From: Halichondria panicea | Lineage: Eukaryota > Porifera > Demospongiae > Suberitida > Halichondriidae | Assembly (NCBI RefSeq): GCF_963675165.1 | Contig: NC_087379.1 | Location: 1,864,201 to 1,928,200 of the forward strand | Length of the DNA: 64,000 bases | Direction of reading: 5' to 3' | Shown here: positions 1-11,129 of the stretch, one piece after another | Layout: each line of letters begins with the position of its first letter | How positions within the stretch are numbered: position 1 is the first letter of the stretch | Made by a program: the position numbers and the translations under genes | The notes under the pieces: model-generated | What the model was told of the DNA's origin: nothing | The model's database searches: none | Seen by the model: only the letters and a program-made list of their open reading frames with translations

Positions 1-43
1 GTAATATGGTACTTGATCTACTGCGTACAGTTACCTTGCTGGT

Positions 44-568
44 GCTTTGTCAGTGTCTATCTCCTGTAGTCAAAGGTATACCTCAGCCAGCTCATCAGAA
101 GCGCTACACATACAGAGGGAGGGGCATATGAAAGGTAAATAAAGTACTGAAAATAAGTACTGAAAATTAATATGCACACAAACCATAAATCATACAAATG
201 CTCACTAGCAGTCAAACACACAGGACACTATACACACTAGGACACCTACATACTGCATGGTAACCCTAATTATAGCTGGATACCAATATGGTAGTTCTTT
301 TCATTTGTAATTTTACTATACTTAAAACACCCACCCCTGGTACACAGAGCTGCCTGCTGCTGTGTCCTTGTCCCCTGAGGCCAGTAGCTCCCCCTCTCTA
401 GCGAGCAGCTGCACTCTCTCAGTGTCACACTCGAGTACACTATCAAGTGCTAGTGTGTTGTCCCCGGTGACCTCTTGCTCCACGTGTAGTACACTCACAC
501 CAGCTGGTAGACACAGCTCACGACACGCCATAGAGCGGAGGAGGGTGGACTTGCCAACACCTGCACGT
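44..568 (-). pseudogene. ABCF3: ABCF3 exon fragments, copy 1
   Basis: Two exon-like blocks read on the minus strand. 322-568 carries a Walker A region (GVGKSTLLRSM) followed by VSVLHVEQEVTGDN and a block ending REGELLAS, which matches the first nucleotide-binding domain of ABCF3, a soluble ABC-F ATPase without membrane segments. 44-115 encodes SASDELAEVYL, then a stop codon, then LQEIDTDKAPAR, the part that follows in ABCF3. The in-frame stop and the absence of the rest of the gene make this a pseudogene fragment. Copy 2 at 11130-12022 is closely similar and broken elsewhere, so both derive from duplication of one locus. Family assignment is from recalled ABCF3 sequence. Confidence 0.72.
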
Positions 569-575
569 GTGTGAG

Positions 576-889
576 GGGGTGTGGTTAGGGCAGGGGAGAG
601 ATATGTATCACTACAAGTATGCTAGCTGCATGGTTAGATTTGTGACACTATGTCTGGTTTAATGCTCAACCTGTGGGTGGGTGGGAGTGTGTGTGTGGTT
701 GGGCATGGGAGTGTGTGTGGATCAAGGGTGTGTGGGTGGCATATACGTAATCATTAAAAATTATTTATTGCAGTGCACTATAACTATTGGACGCTGGAAT
801 TCACCGAATAATAATTATTAAGCCATGTTACAATTATTTTTAGGCCTTGCATTTAATTACACCAAGCTTAATTAACTATTGACTGTAAC
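576..889. other. Gap without a gene
   Basis: GT-rich and AT-rich spacer between the ABCF3 and NUP210 fragments. It recurs in shorter form at 12040-12300 and partly at 50420-50600, so it belongs to the duplicated block. No coding signal seen. Confidence 0.6.
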
Positions 890-1105
890 TCACGTCACAG
901 CTTGCACCAGTATCCCCCCTCCCCTACACACACACAGTAGGTACACTGACCAAAAGAAGCAACCTTGAGGGGAGCTCAGAGTGAAGTTGACGTTGACTCC
1001 AGTGCTGGAGGGGAAGGGAAGTAAAACCTTCAGCTTCCCCAGAGAGCTGGCTTTATGAAGGAGCAAATGAGTGTGCATGAGGACCGTGGCTGCTATCAAG
1101 GCTGC
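890..1105 (-). pseudogene. NUP210: NUP210 first-exon copy 1 (signal peptide exon)
   Basis: Minus-strand block matching the N-terminus of the nuclear-pore membrane glycoprotein NUP210 (gp210): a hydrophobic leader, then a Lys-Leu-(Asn)-Val-Leu-Leu-Pro core and VNFTLSSPQGCF. In human NUP210 the matching stretch follows the signal peptide. In this copy a stop codon follows the ATG directly (the better copy at 38205-38390 has MKAALIAATV), so it cannot start translation. It lies downstream of later NUP210 exons (2006-4085), the wrong order for one gene, so it is a displaced duplicate. Confidence 0.7.
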
Positions 1106-1304
1106 CTACATCTTGATATCTGAAAGTATAGGAGAGATAGTTCATAGCTTTCAGTGAGTGGCTTTCTGATCTCTGACCCCATGCAACACCCCCGCATCTT
1201 GAGCAGCCCCTCCCCCACTTTGTTTGCAGAATAAGGTAAAAAATATGTCTTCATAATATTTATTCTTTACATAATAACACACTCATGCACCAATGCTAAG
1301 ACTC

Positions 1305-1560
1305 AGAGTCCAATTGTTTGATGTGGTGTAGCACAGTGTCCATGGAGGGTCTGTCCTGAGGGGACACAGGAGGTGATGAGTGGGTGGAGCTCCCGCCATA
1401 CACCTTCCATACTCGATAGCAGACCAAGAAATACAGCAGCTTCAAGAAATCTGGCATTCACCACTTCACAAGCAAGCACTCCAAAACTCTTCACATCATC
1501 TTTGTCCATGCACGAGACTGTGGGGGGAGGGAAAATTGGTTCAGGAAGTTGATCACATAA
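1305..1560 (-). pseudogene. Tyrosine-kinase-like domain C-terminal fragment, copy 1
   Basis: The minus strand encodes KSFGVLACEVVNARF (kinase subdomain IX) and, in another frame, PQDRPSMDTVLHHIK (subdomain XI), ending at a stop. The switch of frame between these motifs shows breakage. The same block recurs at 12700-12915, 39885-40120 and 50850-51065; only the third is preceded by HRD and DFG exons. RPSM-type endings are typical of TKL and tyrosine kinases. Confidence 0.65.
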
Positions 1561-1748
1561 AAGTAACACAATCTTGATTTGCTATTTCATACCAAATCTC
1601 ATTCTCTATACTCTCAAGCAAGTCCTCTCCTTTTTTCTCCTAAAATATACAACCCGTGGCTAATCATGCATGTGCGTACATATTAACTATTATACACTTC
1701 TACAAAATCTAGCACAGATATCTGAGAATCTAATCTACCTGATTGGGG

Positions 1749-1793
1749 CAAGTTGGGTCGTCGCCCGATGAAACCGGGTCACGACCCAACTTG
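1749..1793. repeat. Short hairpin
   Basis: Thirteen-bp perfect inverted arms (1749-1761 and 1781-1793, CAAGTTGGGTCGT) around a 19-base GC-rich loop, just beside the tRNA-like block. No function assigned. Confidence 0.6.
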
Positions 1794-1861
1794 ATTATGT
1801 ACTTGACAGAAGCATGATGTATTTAAAAGTTAGGGAAATTACTTAAAGAAAGGAAGAAAAG

Positions 1862-1942
1862 TCCTCAGAAGGGAATCGAACCCACACCTTATCTATCATT
1901 TGATCTTCTAAGCCACCACCCTAACCACTAAGCCACACTTAT
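1862..1942 (-). repeat. tRNA-like / SINE head with Pol III boxes
   Basis: The minus strand reads TGGCTTAGTGGTTAGGGTGG (A-box-like) and, about 35 bases on, GGTTCGATTCC (perfect B-box), followed by a T-run. A full cloverleaf with a paired 7-bp acceptor stem could not be folded by eye, and the D-to-T-arm spacing is long, so a tRNA-derived SINE head or tRNA pseudogene is more likely than a working tRNA. Confidence 0.5.
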
Positions 1943-2005
1943 TATGCTTATATAATTATTTGTATTACCAGAATAATCCATGTACAAGCCTATGTAGCTG
2001 GTACC

Positions 2006-4085
2006 CTACATAGGCTTAGCTCTCAACAAGCTAGCTAGCTCACTCACATTCAATTGGTGCTGGTATTTGGGCTCTGTTTGGGAGTCCCAGAGAATGACGA
2101 GGTGTTTGGGGGTCACTTGCACTGGGTCGTTGATCTCCACCACCTGGTGCTTGGTTATGAGGGTCGGGAGGTCATGAACCTCACCAGTGTCTGGGAACTG
2201 CAAACAGTCAAGTAAGTCAATGACATTATCAGGAATGATCATAGCCGTGGGTTATAGTGAGAGCACTCTTATTTAGAGGGTGATTGAAGAAAAGTATTTC
2301 GTTAGACGTCAGTTCTGGTGGATTGCAAAGGAGGAGAGAAAAAAGAAAATTGACTCCGGGAGAATATTGCCGCTGTGTGTGTGTGTGTTTGAGTGGGTGT
2401 GTAGATAAGTACAGTAGTGGTGTGCAGTATAACAAAGGATGTACTGTGTACTAGTATACACGTTGCATGCAGTCAACACAATTCCACCAACCTTATGATA
2501 CTGGGATACCGTACTACATTATGTTCTGGTGGTTCAATTTCAATGGCTTCATGAAAGCTAAGAAGAAGCTCTATAAAATAGCACAATCAACCCCCACATT
2601 ATGAGCAACAACATTTCAGAAAAAGACCAGGACTGCATGTAGTCCATGGTATTTAACTGAAATCTGGCTATAATTATGAGCATATACCAAATGAATGAGC
2701 TCCATTTAACTTTTCAGAAAATTGAAATCAGACTACTGAAATTCAAGTTACAGGCTCTCAAATTCGTACAGCCACCACTGTACACATGTAACTCTTATAG
2801 GATTCTATCAAAGTAATGGTATGCTAAATTCAGTGGCAAAAGTTGTCCCCCTCAACAACACACTTACTATCTGAGTCCTTGTGTTGTAGTGAGGTCTGGG
2901 GGGTGGGTAGAGCATTCTGATTGGACGATCCCCACGTCCATTGCAGTAATGTGAAGTTGTAAACGTCCTACCCACATTGTCATACAGCATTATTTCAAGG
3001 TTCAAAAGTCATCCACTCCGCACAGGAAACTGCAGACCAACACAATAAAGACAATTAATTAAGACATTGATTCAGAGTTTGAAAAACAAATCTACCTGTG
3101 AAAATATGTCCCCTTAAGGTAGACTAAATCTTAGTACTTAACTAATGAGTGTACCTGAATATTGTGATTGTTGGTCTGAGTCAATAGAGGGCCGTCTGGC
3201 ATATGACCAATCACTGGTTGTATCGTCATGGAAAAACAGGCTCGACACAAGAGATTCTGCAAGGACAAATGTAGTTCCGTATTATTTAGCAACGAGACAA
3301 TGATCCATGCACTATCACGAGCATGCACGTGGTGTGGCTGTACGTGCCTGGCTATAATTATCCAAACTCATGGAATGGAGTATACCTAGCGTTATCTTGC
3401 ATAATTATAATAATTACAAACAAGTGTGTGTGTGTGTGTGTGTGCATATGTGTGTGTGTGTGTGTGTGTGTGTGTTGGGCTGACCTCAGTGATGATAATC
3501 TTGTGGTTCATTTTATCGAACACATTCACAGTAATGGCGTAGTCTCTACCCATCTCCAACATCCAGCTGTTGCCGGGGGCGATGGAGAAACCTGGAGAAG
3601 GGAGAATCATAAGAATGCACAATCAGCATTGTTTGTTTAACCCTTTGCTCACCAAGGTGATGAGGAGGGACGACGTGTATTCCAGCACTTGGTTTAGAGG
3701 CTGCATGATGGAGTGTGTAACATGTCTGGAAGGTGGCCAAGAAAATGGTGACATCATCGACAAAGCCTCTAAGCAACTGCACACACACACACAATATTAG
3801 GATACTGATGTCTTGTAGGATGCTTCAGTGTAGCCCACCATCAGTCCGGTGACCCTTAACCTCTGAGGGTGGAGTCTCTCCACTGTCGTATTGGTCAGCT
3901 CCAATGAATACTGCTCTGATGGCATGGTGATGACATCTGACCTCCCATGCTTCCCGATACTCGACAAAGGACAGTGGCAGAATCTATGGATGGAGGGTTG
4001 TAGCGTTATAACAAGTAGCTTGATGATATCAGGCTCCACCCACTGCCATAACGGACCTTGACCTTGGCCATACATGTCACCATGG
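2006..4085 (-). pseudogene. NUP210: NUP210 exon block, copy 1
   Basis: Series of exon-like blocks on the minus strand, in gene order from 4085 downward. 4075-3810 carries ITMPSEQYSLELTN and VTGLMVGYTEA. 3622-3480 carries APGNSWMLEMGRDY followed by VFDKMNHKIIITE. 3010-2830 carries LEIMLYDNVGRTF. 2240-2030 carries DTGEVHDLPTLITKHQVVEI followed by WDSQTEPKYQHQLNV. These align with recalled human NUP210 stretches ([51 protein letters not shown]), the Ig-like repeats of its lumenal part. Exons upstream and downstream are missing or out of order, so this is a partial gene copy. The block recurs at 42590-44400. Confidence 0.65.
3424..3476. repeat. (GT)n microsatellite
   Basis: About 50 bases of GT repeat with one interruption (GCATA), within an intron of the NUP210 block. 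Confidence 0.95.
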
Positions 4086-4246
4086 AGACTCTGCAGCGGA
4101 GGGGGTGGTGGTGTGAGGTACGATACTAAAGGTACGACTATAACAGGAGAGACTCAGTATACACACGTACACATGCAGGGACAGCATGCATGGGCAAAGA
4201 ATTCACTGGTTTATATTTCAATATTCATTAGCAATGTCAACAAAAT

Positions 4247-6487
4247 TTAAGAAAATATTTGCACTCTATTGTTGCCATGATCAGACACATACACCACACC
4301 ACACTGGTCTACTGCTATGCCATACGGGTCTTTGAACTGTCTTGATCCAGATCTCTTTGATCCAAATGACTTGAGAAACACTCCCTCACACGTGAACACA
4401 GAGACACGATTGTTCCCATTCTCCCCCACATACACCAGGTCATCACTGTCCACACAGATGCTGACAGGATAGTTAAGTTCTCCATTTCCACTGCCATTCT
4501 TCCCAAACTGCCTCAGATAGACACCATTGGGTGTGAAGACATGCACTCGATCACTAATATATTCAACCACATACACGCAACCACTACGATCGGATGCAAC
4601 GTCATAGGGAGAGCTAAACTGTCCATTACCACTGCCTTCACTGCCGAACTTGCTGGAGAAGGTAAGGTCAGAGTTGAAGATCTGAACACATTCAGCACAC
4701 CAATCAACCACATACACCTTCACATTGACACTGTTGACACAAACACCAATCGGATCGTTAAACTGTCCAGGACTATTGCCATGACTCCCTACTGCTGCTA
4801 TCTGGTCTCCTCCACGTGAGAACTTCAACAGTCGATGATTACCAGCGTCCACCACCAGAATATTGTCATCACCGTCCACTGCCACACCACGAGGACTCTT
4901 CATCTCCCCAACAGCTGTGCCTCGAGTGTCTAATGTTCGCAGCTTGTCTCCTGTGGGGCTAAATATCGAGACAATACCAGCTCCTTCTTCAGCCACAATT
5001 ATCTCCCCAGCTTGGTTGAGAGCCACTCCCCAAGGTGACTTAAGATCATTGATAGTCTTGATAACAGTTCCTAGTTTATCGATCGGGGTCTTGACTGCCA
5101 CAGGGAATGGACTTCCTGCCACCTCCTCTCCACCCACTCTCACGATCATCTCACTGGCCCCGCCCACTGTCGGCTGGTAGGAGATCTCGTACTCTCCCTT
5201 CCCTCGTTCCTTCACAACACAGTATGTGGGTTTGTTCGTCAGCTTAGAGAAAAGTTTGGCTTCAATGTTTGAGGATGGAAATTGGATCAGTTGATGATTT
5301 GTGTTTGAAAATCGAAGACTGGCAGCTTCTTGTACTCTGGTTTTGTCGAGTCTTTTTGTAGGGGTGGCAGTTACTGATGTTGTACAAATTGTTCCAGACT
5401 GCTTGCAATCTTTGACCAGCTGAGCAGAAGGCACAAAAAAGGTGTTTGTTGTCTCACGAGGCTCTAGGGTGTTGGGGTCAAAGGTGTCCACCAGCTCTCT
5501 CACTTGCTTCACCACACCTTGCTTCATCTTGAGCACGTCTCCTGGAGAACCGGTACGAATGCTCTCCCTCACGAAATGCAGGCAGCTGCTACGTTGGGTT
5601 TGAAGGATCTCCACTTCCTCTCGCTGAGCAGACAGGCTCTTGAGCTGTTGTTGGGTGTGGCCTTCCAACTCCGCCATAAGCTCCCCCTCACGAGCATACA
5701 GAGCTTGATGGATTTCATCGAATTTCGAGTGTATATTGGTCGCAAGTTTTCCACTGTGTTCAACAAGTTCGGCATGTCGCCCATCCAGATTGACGAGAGC
5801 TGTGTCGGTGGCCTCTAGCTGTTTATCAACGGGTCCCAGAGAGTCCAGGATCTCTTTCTTGTGGCTCTCAAAGGTGTCGGCAATCACACAGTACTTGTGG
5901 TTTTTGTGTATTTGGACAGTGCAATTGATGCAGATCAGTTCTCCACAAGTTTCGCAATAAAGTCTCATTATATCGTCATGTTTGGGGCAGCGAGGGGACG
6001 TCTTCTTTGGGGAGACCAAGCGAATCAAATCTCCTTCCAATTTTTCGATAGTAACGACTTCGTGACCTTCGAACTCCTCCTCCCATTCTTTGTGCGTATC
6101 CGTACACTTCTCGCAGATGAACTTGGTGCATTGTCGGCAAAAGCTGGTGGCTTTACGAGTCGTCTTCACACATTTTTCACAGGCCAATTTCTGAGGCTCT
6201 TTCACCTTCTTGAGTGTTTCCTGGATGTCAAAGAGATGGTGTACATGGAAGGCAGCCTGGAGGCCACTCACACCAGTGGGGGGTAGGGGGGTGGGCCGGC
6301 GACACTTCGGGCATTCCAGCTGGCCATGTCGATTGTGGGCAACTATATCCTCGAGACAATGTTGACAGTAGACGTGGAAACAGGAGAGCAGTCGAGGGTT
6401 GGTGTAGGGCTCCAGACAGACTAGGCATGACAGCTGGTCCTCCACTTTGGAGAGAGCTTCTTGAGCAGCACTCGGCCTCTCAGCCAT
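4247..6487 (-). CDS. TRIM-NHL protein, full length (copy 1)
   Basis: 746-residue, single-coding-exon protein. RING finger 21-62 (C3HC4), B-box 1 at 103-142, B-box 2 at 167-198, coiled coil about 200-320, filamin/Ig domain about 385-465, then six NHL repeats to the C-terminus forming a beta-propeller. This is the TRIM2/TRIM3/TRIM71 architecture: RING for E3 ubiquitin ligation, coiled coil for dimerisation, NHL for target protein or RNA binding. The start is the ATG at 6487 (MAERPSAAQE), shared by copies 2 and 3; the frame extends two codons upstream only through non-ATG triplets and meets a splice acceptor. Cytoplasmic by family. No stop or frameshift. Substrates cannot be told from sequence. 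Confidence 0.92.
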   Translation of the reverse strand: MAERPSAAQEALSKVEDQLSCLVCLEPYTNPRLLSCFHVYCQHCLEDIVAHNRHGQLECPKCRRPTPLPPTGVSGLQAAFHVHHLFDIQETLKKVKEPQKLACEKCVKTTRKATSFCRQCTKFICEKCTDTHKEWEEEFEGHEVVTIEKLEGDLIRLVSPKKTSPRCPKHDDIMRLYCETCGELICINCTVQIHKNHKYCVIADTFESHKKEILDSLGPVDKQLEATDTALVNLDGRHAELVEHSGKLATNIHSKFDEIHQALYAREGELMAELEGHTQQQLKSLSAQREEVEILQTQRSSCLHFVRESIRTGSPGDVLKMKQGVVKQVRELVDTFDPNTLEPRETTNTFFVPSAQLVKDCKQSGTICTTSVTATPTKRLDKTRVQEAASLRFSNTNHQLIQFPSSNIEAKLFSKLTNKPTYCVVKERGKGEYEISYQPTVGGASEMIVRVGGEEVAGSPFPVAVKTPIDKLGTVIKTINDLKSPWGVALNQAGEIIVAEEGAGIVSIFSPTGDKLRTLDTRGTAVGEMKSPRGVAVDGDDNILVVDAGNHRLLKFSRGGDQIAAVGSHGNSPGQFNDPIGVCVNSVNVKVYVVDWCAECVQIFNSDLTFSSKFGSEGSGNGQFSSPYDVASDRSGCVYVVEYISDRVHVFTPNGVYLRQFGKNGSGNGELNYPVSICVDSDDLVYVGENGNNRVSVFTCEGVFLKSFGSKRSGSRQFKDPYGIAVDQCGVVYVSDHGNNRVQIFS

Positions 6488-6497
6488 TGACACAAAA

Positions 6498-6700
6498 CTG
6501 AGGGGGAAGAGAAAAGGATAACAATAGGCTAAAAAGGGGGCGTGGAAATCTTTATAATAATAATACCGAAGGAATAAACAAATGTATCAGAATGTGTACA
6601 ATAATTATGCTCACCTTTAGATAAGTGTTTAGTAGTAGAAAGAAAAACTCAAAGCTTGGAAAAAGACTGACAGCTCTCACAGTGACAGGTCAGGTGATGC
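6498..6700 (-). promoter_or_regulatory. 5'UTR exon and intron of TRIM-NHL copy 1
   Basis: Intron at 6498-6614 (minus donor AAG|GTGAGC, acceptor CCTCAG|TTTTGTG ten bases before the ATG). The leader exon lies upstream from 6615. The same donor, acceptor and leader (TCTCACAGTGACAGGTCAGG) recur at all five TRIM-NHL copies, so this is the ancestral gene structure. Transcription start not located. Confidence 0.6.
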
Positions 6701-6769
6701 ATGCACAACAATATTCATAGGATCAAAGTATCGATTATGGTTAGACCATAATGGTACACACATACTTGT

Positions 6770-7444
6770 GGCTATATTGCCTAGCAACATTCTACACCCA
6801 CTCTATTGTTAGCCCTCTGACCAGTTGCCTGAGATACAGACAACACACACTCATACAATGTCACCCTCCATGTTAACAAAACTCTATACCATGTTGAAAT
6901 TGATCTCACATCATGCACCCAATGCACACACACAAGATCACAAAATGTATTCAAATTCATCATCATACAAAACATACATACATACATATACGGATGATAA
7001 TCTCTGTGTGTATAATTATGTTAGAACACTCTTAATTGGGTGAACGAAATGCATGGTTGAGTGGACTCTATTGCTCCACCCACTCACACCACCGGCCTTC
7101 TCTTGTGGTCAGGATATTTACGTATCCGGCAAAACTTTTCTTACTAATGACAACAATCCAGTGTTGAAGGGATGAGCAATATATACAAGCTCAATAACGC
7201 ACCAGGAGATACCCAGCGAGACAGAGACGAAACAATCAACACTAGGCAATTATTTCCAAGTGCTCATTGTCCATCACAACCCAATGCCCATACGAGCAGC
7301 CTGAGATCACTTGTGTACCAGGAACAAACATCATTATTGAGAGGGATTGAGAATACACACATTGATTAAGAGTTGCAACTGAAACCCAGCCTTCAAGAGA
7401 AGCTCTAAAACTGGTAGACAGTGGACTAGTGGACCTGCTAGACC
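6770..7444. repeat. Duplicated upstream flank of TRIM-NHL copies
   Basis: Non-coding block closely repeated at 47860-48620, including the GAAGGGATGAGCAATATATA stretch. Shorter parts recur at 27560-27627 and 53150-53240. It marks the boundary of the duplication unit. No gene seen. Confidence 0.75.
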
Positions 7445-8165
7445 CAACCCACACACACAGAATCAATCACTTAAACCAATCTACACACACGCAGTTTCCA
7501 AACCGAACATAACACCCACCAACCTGAACAATCCCTTACAGATAGACCATAATTATATCTACAGACGAATTAAGTTTTTACAGAAATTGAATTATGTAAC
7601 TTACACTCAAGTATATTCACGAATGCCCACTTTAGAAGCGTACATTGACCAAACAAAAAACAGAATTGGATGAAAAGCTACCACTTATATTTAACCAAAC
7701 AACATCCAACCTGAACAAACACACGATATGCCCTCGCCAAACTTAATAAACAAAGACCCAAAGTCACGTACTATAAAACCAGCAGACATAAATCTTGGCA
7801 TAGATACGGACGACTACATACAACAATTAATGCTCTCTTGTACTCTGTGACCAAAGTACGTACAGATTAACATAACAACACCAACTCAAGATATAGAACA
7901 TCAACTACAAGAAACCACCAGACATTTTTCACCACAACTAAACGCAATACACAAAAACCTCAAAAAATGTTCACTTCCCAACCCCAAAAATACACAACCT
8001 CCCAAGTTCTACAGAATACCCAAAATCCACAAAATATGTACGACACTACCCCGGTACGACCAACAATTTCCCATTCTAATTCCATGCTCTCCCCTTCTGC
8101 CCACTTCATGGATCACGTACTACAACCACTCGCATGCTCTTACACAGATTACATACAAAACTAAA
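7445..8165 (+). mobile_element. Penelope-like retroelement remnant (RT part)
   Basis: Recognisable plus-strand coding remnant with PPKFYRIPKIHK, the conserved N-terminal motif of Penelope-like reverse transcriptases, preceded by the upstream linker and followed by a short stretch of the RT core. It interrupts the duplicated flank that continues uninterrupted in the copy near 48610. Broken, with many breaks, and truncated at both ends; old. The related remnant at 37468-38115 carries the endonuclease end. Confidence 0.6.
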
Positions 8166-8971
8166 GTATATTTGCGTTGAGTTAGACCCTGGAAGTTATG
8201 TGGTAAATCATGGCTTCATTTATGCTTTATGTAGTGGACAAGTATGCCTGGGACTTCTACATGGAAAATGCTAACTTTTAGCTGGTTGGAGCTTACCAGC
8301 TCTACAGCATAATTATAGATAGAAGCGCTTTTTAACAAGGAATCTAATGGTATAATTATGAAACTTTGAAGTATGACAAAGTTAACAACTTTATGAAGGT
8401 CAAACTCAATAAGAGTACTCTTATCTACTCTCGACTTTACAGCATCTACATGTATTTTATTTTGCAAATCCAACCGAGGTTAGATCTTATACATACCCCC
8501 TTTCCAAACACACACACACACTAACAAATCCACATACACATGTACATCCTCAGAACTGAGGTTAGATCTTACACTGATTGTAAATGTAGCTACAACACCT
8601 AAACGTAAGATGATACCCAGATATGGGAATCACATGAGCCTAAACACAATCGGCATGGTATTAAAATTAGCTCAAAATGGAAAAGAGCTATAACTACTAC
8701 ACCAAACAATAGTACAATCAAACAATTAACAATCAATTGTATAGGGACTGTTTCAGCTGCCATAAAACGCATTCAATTTCAACTAGTTTCATGAAAGATA
8801 CCTTTCAAATGGTGCCATCAAATGTCATGAGCTACAAAACTATTTACCAATTATTTTGGCGACACCATGGATCCATGGTCCAAGGCCGAAAAGTTACAAA
8901 TTCTGACACCAATTTAAACATATCATTTGAAAGTCTCTTTAAGACATATATTGGATCAACGGTACTAAAGT
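8166..8971. repeat. Dispersed repeat, member 1
   Basis: AT-rich repeat containing CATTTGAAAGTCTCTTT and GGATCAACGGTACTAAAG. Related sequence lies at 10200-10650 (both orientations) and 14090-14270. Family not recognised, no coding capacity. The MITE at 8972-9280 is inserted at its end. Confidence 0.6.
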
Positions 8972-9280
8972 CAGTGGCGTAGCCAGGATTTTGGGAAGGG
9001 CAGGGCTCAAATCCATTAGCAGGGCCAGAGTGCAGGCGCTGAATAGCTTGGAATTTTACCTAAAAAAAAAGGTCATCACTTTTCATCAGCAGTATGCGCA
9101 GTAGATGACCCTGCCCACGCACATTTCCATTGAATGACATCATTCTAGTAACTACGCACGCAGTGCAGTGCAGTGCAGAATAGATTGACAGATCAAGGTG
9201 ATTCAAGCTGGTTTAGAGTTGATGAAACACAAAAGGGGGGGGGCTCTAGCCCCGTCAGCCCCCCTCTGCCTACGCCATTG
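8972..9280. mobile_element. MITE with CAGTGGCGTAG ends and AAAGT duplication
   Basis: 309-bp non-autonomous element. The left end CAGTGGCGTAGCCAGG and right end CTACGCCATTG are inverted; AAAGT lies on both sides (8967-8971, 9281-9285). The uninterrupted sequence of related copies (near 14230 and 10600) shows the pre-insertion site. The ends resemble hAT termini but the duplication seen is 5 bp. Confidence 0.7.
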
Positions 9281-9383
9281 AAAGTTATGGCTGTTTAGTG
9301 TTTAACTACCCCTCCTCTAAAAAGAGTACGTTCTTTAATGGTTACTAAAGCACCCTAAATACAAACAAAAGGATTATATGTAC

Positions 9384-9422
9384 TAGCCTCGTTCACCGGC
9401 CTACCCTGGGATCGAGGCTATA
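9384..9422. mobile_element. Short TAGCCTC-family relic
   Basis: 39-bp remnant with TAGCCTCG at one end and CGAGGCTA near the other, flanked by the direct repeat ATTATATGTAC (9373-9383, 9423-9433). Same terminal motif as 20094-20996, 40872-41046, 41122-41209 and 48791-49229. Confidence 0.55.
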
Positions 9423-9529
9423 ATTATATGTACATGACATGTGTACAGTACATGACCTTGCAGTATTGACCCTAAACACACACCTGGGTACATACTGTCA
9501 AGGAGGTCAAGATGAACACACACTAACCT

Positions 9530-10975
9530 AAGGAGATAGGTTCTCCCTGGAGAGTACGGAGGGCAGGTACTGGTTGGAGGAGGCCGTGAGAACAGCTGCA
9601 CCAGACACACCTCCTAGTTTCACACACACTAGAGCTGCACAACAGACACACCAGGATGGAGCACACCCAGTTTCCTGATCACCTTCCCACGTACACACAC
9701 CTCTGCACAACGGCCCGGGAAATAGGTAGAGTCTGTGGAGTGTGTGTGCAGGGGAGGGGGCGGTAAACACAAGCAGTGAAGAAGTGTGGGCAGTGAGCAA
9801 GTGTAGTTTTAGGAATTAATTTTCTGACAAAATAATCTTCCAGTGGATTCAACAAACGCACTTCAAAAAACCTCAAGGCCACTAATTCCCAACTAAATTT
9901 ACAACAAACTGGACTGAATGCATATACAGTAGTTCCTTCACAAGTCCCTATAACACACATACACAGCTGTGCTTAAATGCAACCCTCACCTTTAGCTGCC
10001 TTGAGGAAGTATCCACTGCCATCTTTGGTGAAGGACACCTCCAGCAGCTGCATGACAAGGTCCAGTAGTCCATGGATCACTTCAAACCCGGGGGTACGAC
10101 TATAATACACTGCACACAACCGACGATGGTTCCGTGTTCCCACATCTACAACATAGGACACACAAATTAGTGAGCTTTGGCACTGCGAGCAATTAGCGGT
10201 TTTAACACACTTTAATCATGCAGTGTTTTCTCAGAGCTACAGAATGCGTGTTTGAGGTTTTTAAATAGGACGTTCCTAACACAAGTTATGGCCTATAAAA
10301 GATAGCTCTAAAGACAAACATGATTCTTCAATAGGCATTAACTTTAATACCGTTGATCCAATGTCAAATATTTTATGATTTTATGAAAGCTTAGAAAGAG
10401 ACCTTTCAAATGATGTGTTTTAATCCGAAATTTTTTTGTGGCCCTAATTTGTCATTTTTCCGCCTTGGACCATGGGCTATTATTATTCATGGTATGGCCA
10501 AATTGGCAAATACTTTTATCTCTCAAATATAAACTTTGATGACACCATTTGAAAGGTCTCTTCTAAGCTTTCATAAAATCATAAAATCATTAGAATTGGA
10601 TCCACGGAATTCAAGTTATGGCAGCTAAAAGATAACTCTGAAAACAGGCTGATTCTGAAAGAACACCCACGCCTTCCCCCAGAAAACAGAAGATTTGGGC
10701 CCGAATGCAATCACTGATCTTATAAGCACACCATTATTATTGTAGCACTACCAAACAGCTACTAAATATCTTTTAGTTGGAAATTGGACATTCCTACTCA
10801 GCTATCTACCGTGACTATTATAAGCCTATACTTGCATGTAACTTCTTCCCACCTTTCTCTGTGTCCTTCAGCACAATGTCAGAGATCTCAAAGATCTTCA
10901 TGGGCAGAGGCATCTTCTTGTTGGCTGCCACAGTCTTGAGTAGTCCAGAGAGTAGGGTGGTCCGGGCCACTTATT
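9530..10975 (-). pseudogene. FARSB: FARSB (Phe-tRNA synthetase beta) exon fragments
   Basis: Three minus-strand exon blocks. 10975-10850 has [19 protein letters not shown] and [12 protein letters not shown]. 10147-9985 has [22 protein letters not shown] and [11 protein letters not shown]. 9735-9530 has YFPGRCAEV and, in a shifted frame, GKVIRKLGVLHPGV. These align in order with the C-terminal half of cytosolic phenylalanyl-tRNA synthetase beta subunit (recalled human VARTTLLPGLLKTIAANRK, CAVYYNKNPGFEIIHGLLD, FFPGRCAEIF, GKLGVLHPDV). The frame change in the last block and the missing remainder indicate a decayed partial copy. A scrap of the last block lies near 53330-53430. Confidence 0.78.
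10200..10650. repeat. Dispersed repeat, inverted pair
   Basis: Two inverted halves. TTTTATGAAAGCTTAGAAAG near 10380 is mirrored by AAGCTTTCATAAAATC near 10565, with CCTTGGACCATGG between. Same family as 8166-8971. No gene. Confidence 0.6.
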
Positions 10976-11129
10976 AGGATGACAAAGGTTTACAACAGCG
11001 GAGGGCTAAAAAATTCTTGAAACAGAAGTTTCAACAAGATTAATAACTTAATACAGTATTTGTTCTTATACCTGAAACTCTAGAGTCTTTGGGTTGCTGA
11101 TTGCACAGCAGGTATGTCTTTAATATCCT

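Noticed and set aside
1305-1560. Functional protein kinase
   Set aside because: Only the last subdomains are present and in two frames; no HRD or DFG.
4541-6501. Open frames on the plus strand opposite TRIM-NHL copy 1 (and likewise copies 2-5)
   Set aside because: Shadows of the coding strand; they recur only because the paralogues are similar and match no family.
9530-10975. Working FARSB gene
   Set aside because: Frame change in the last block and absence of the N-terminal exons within reach.
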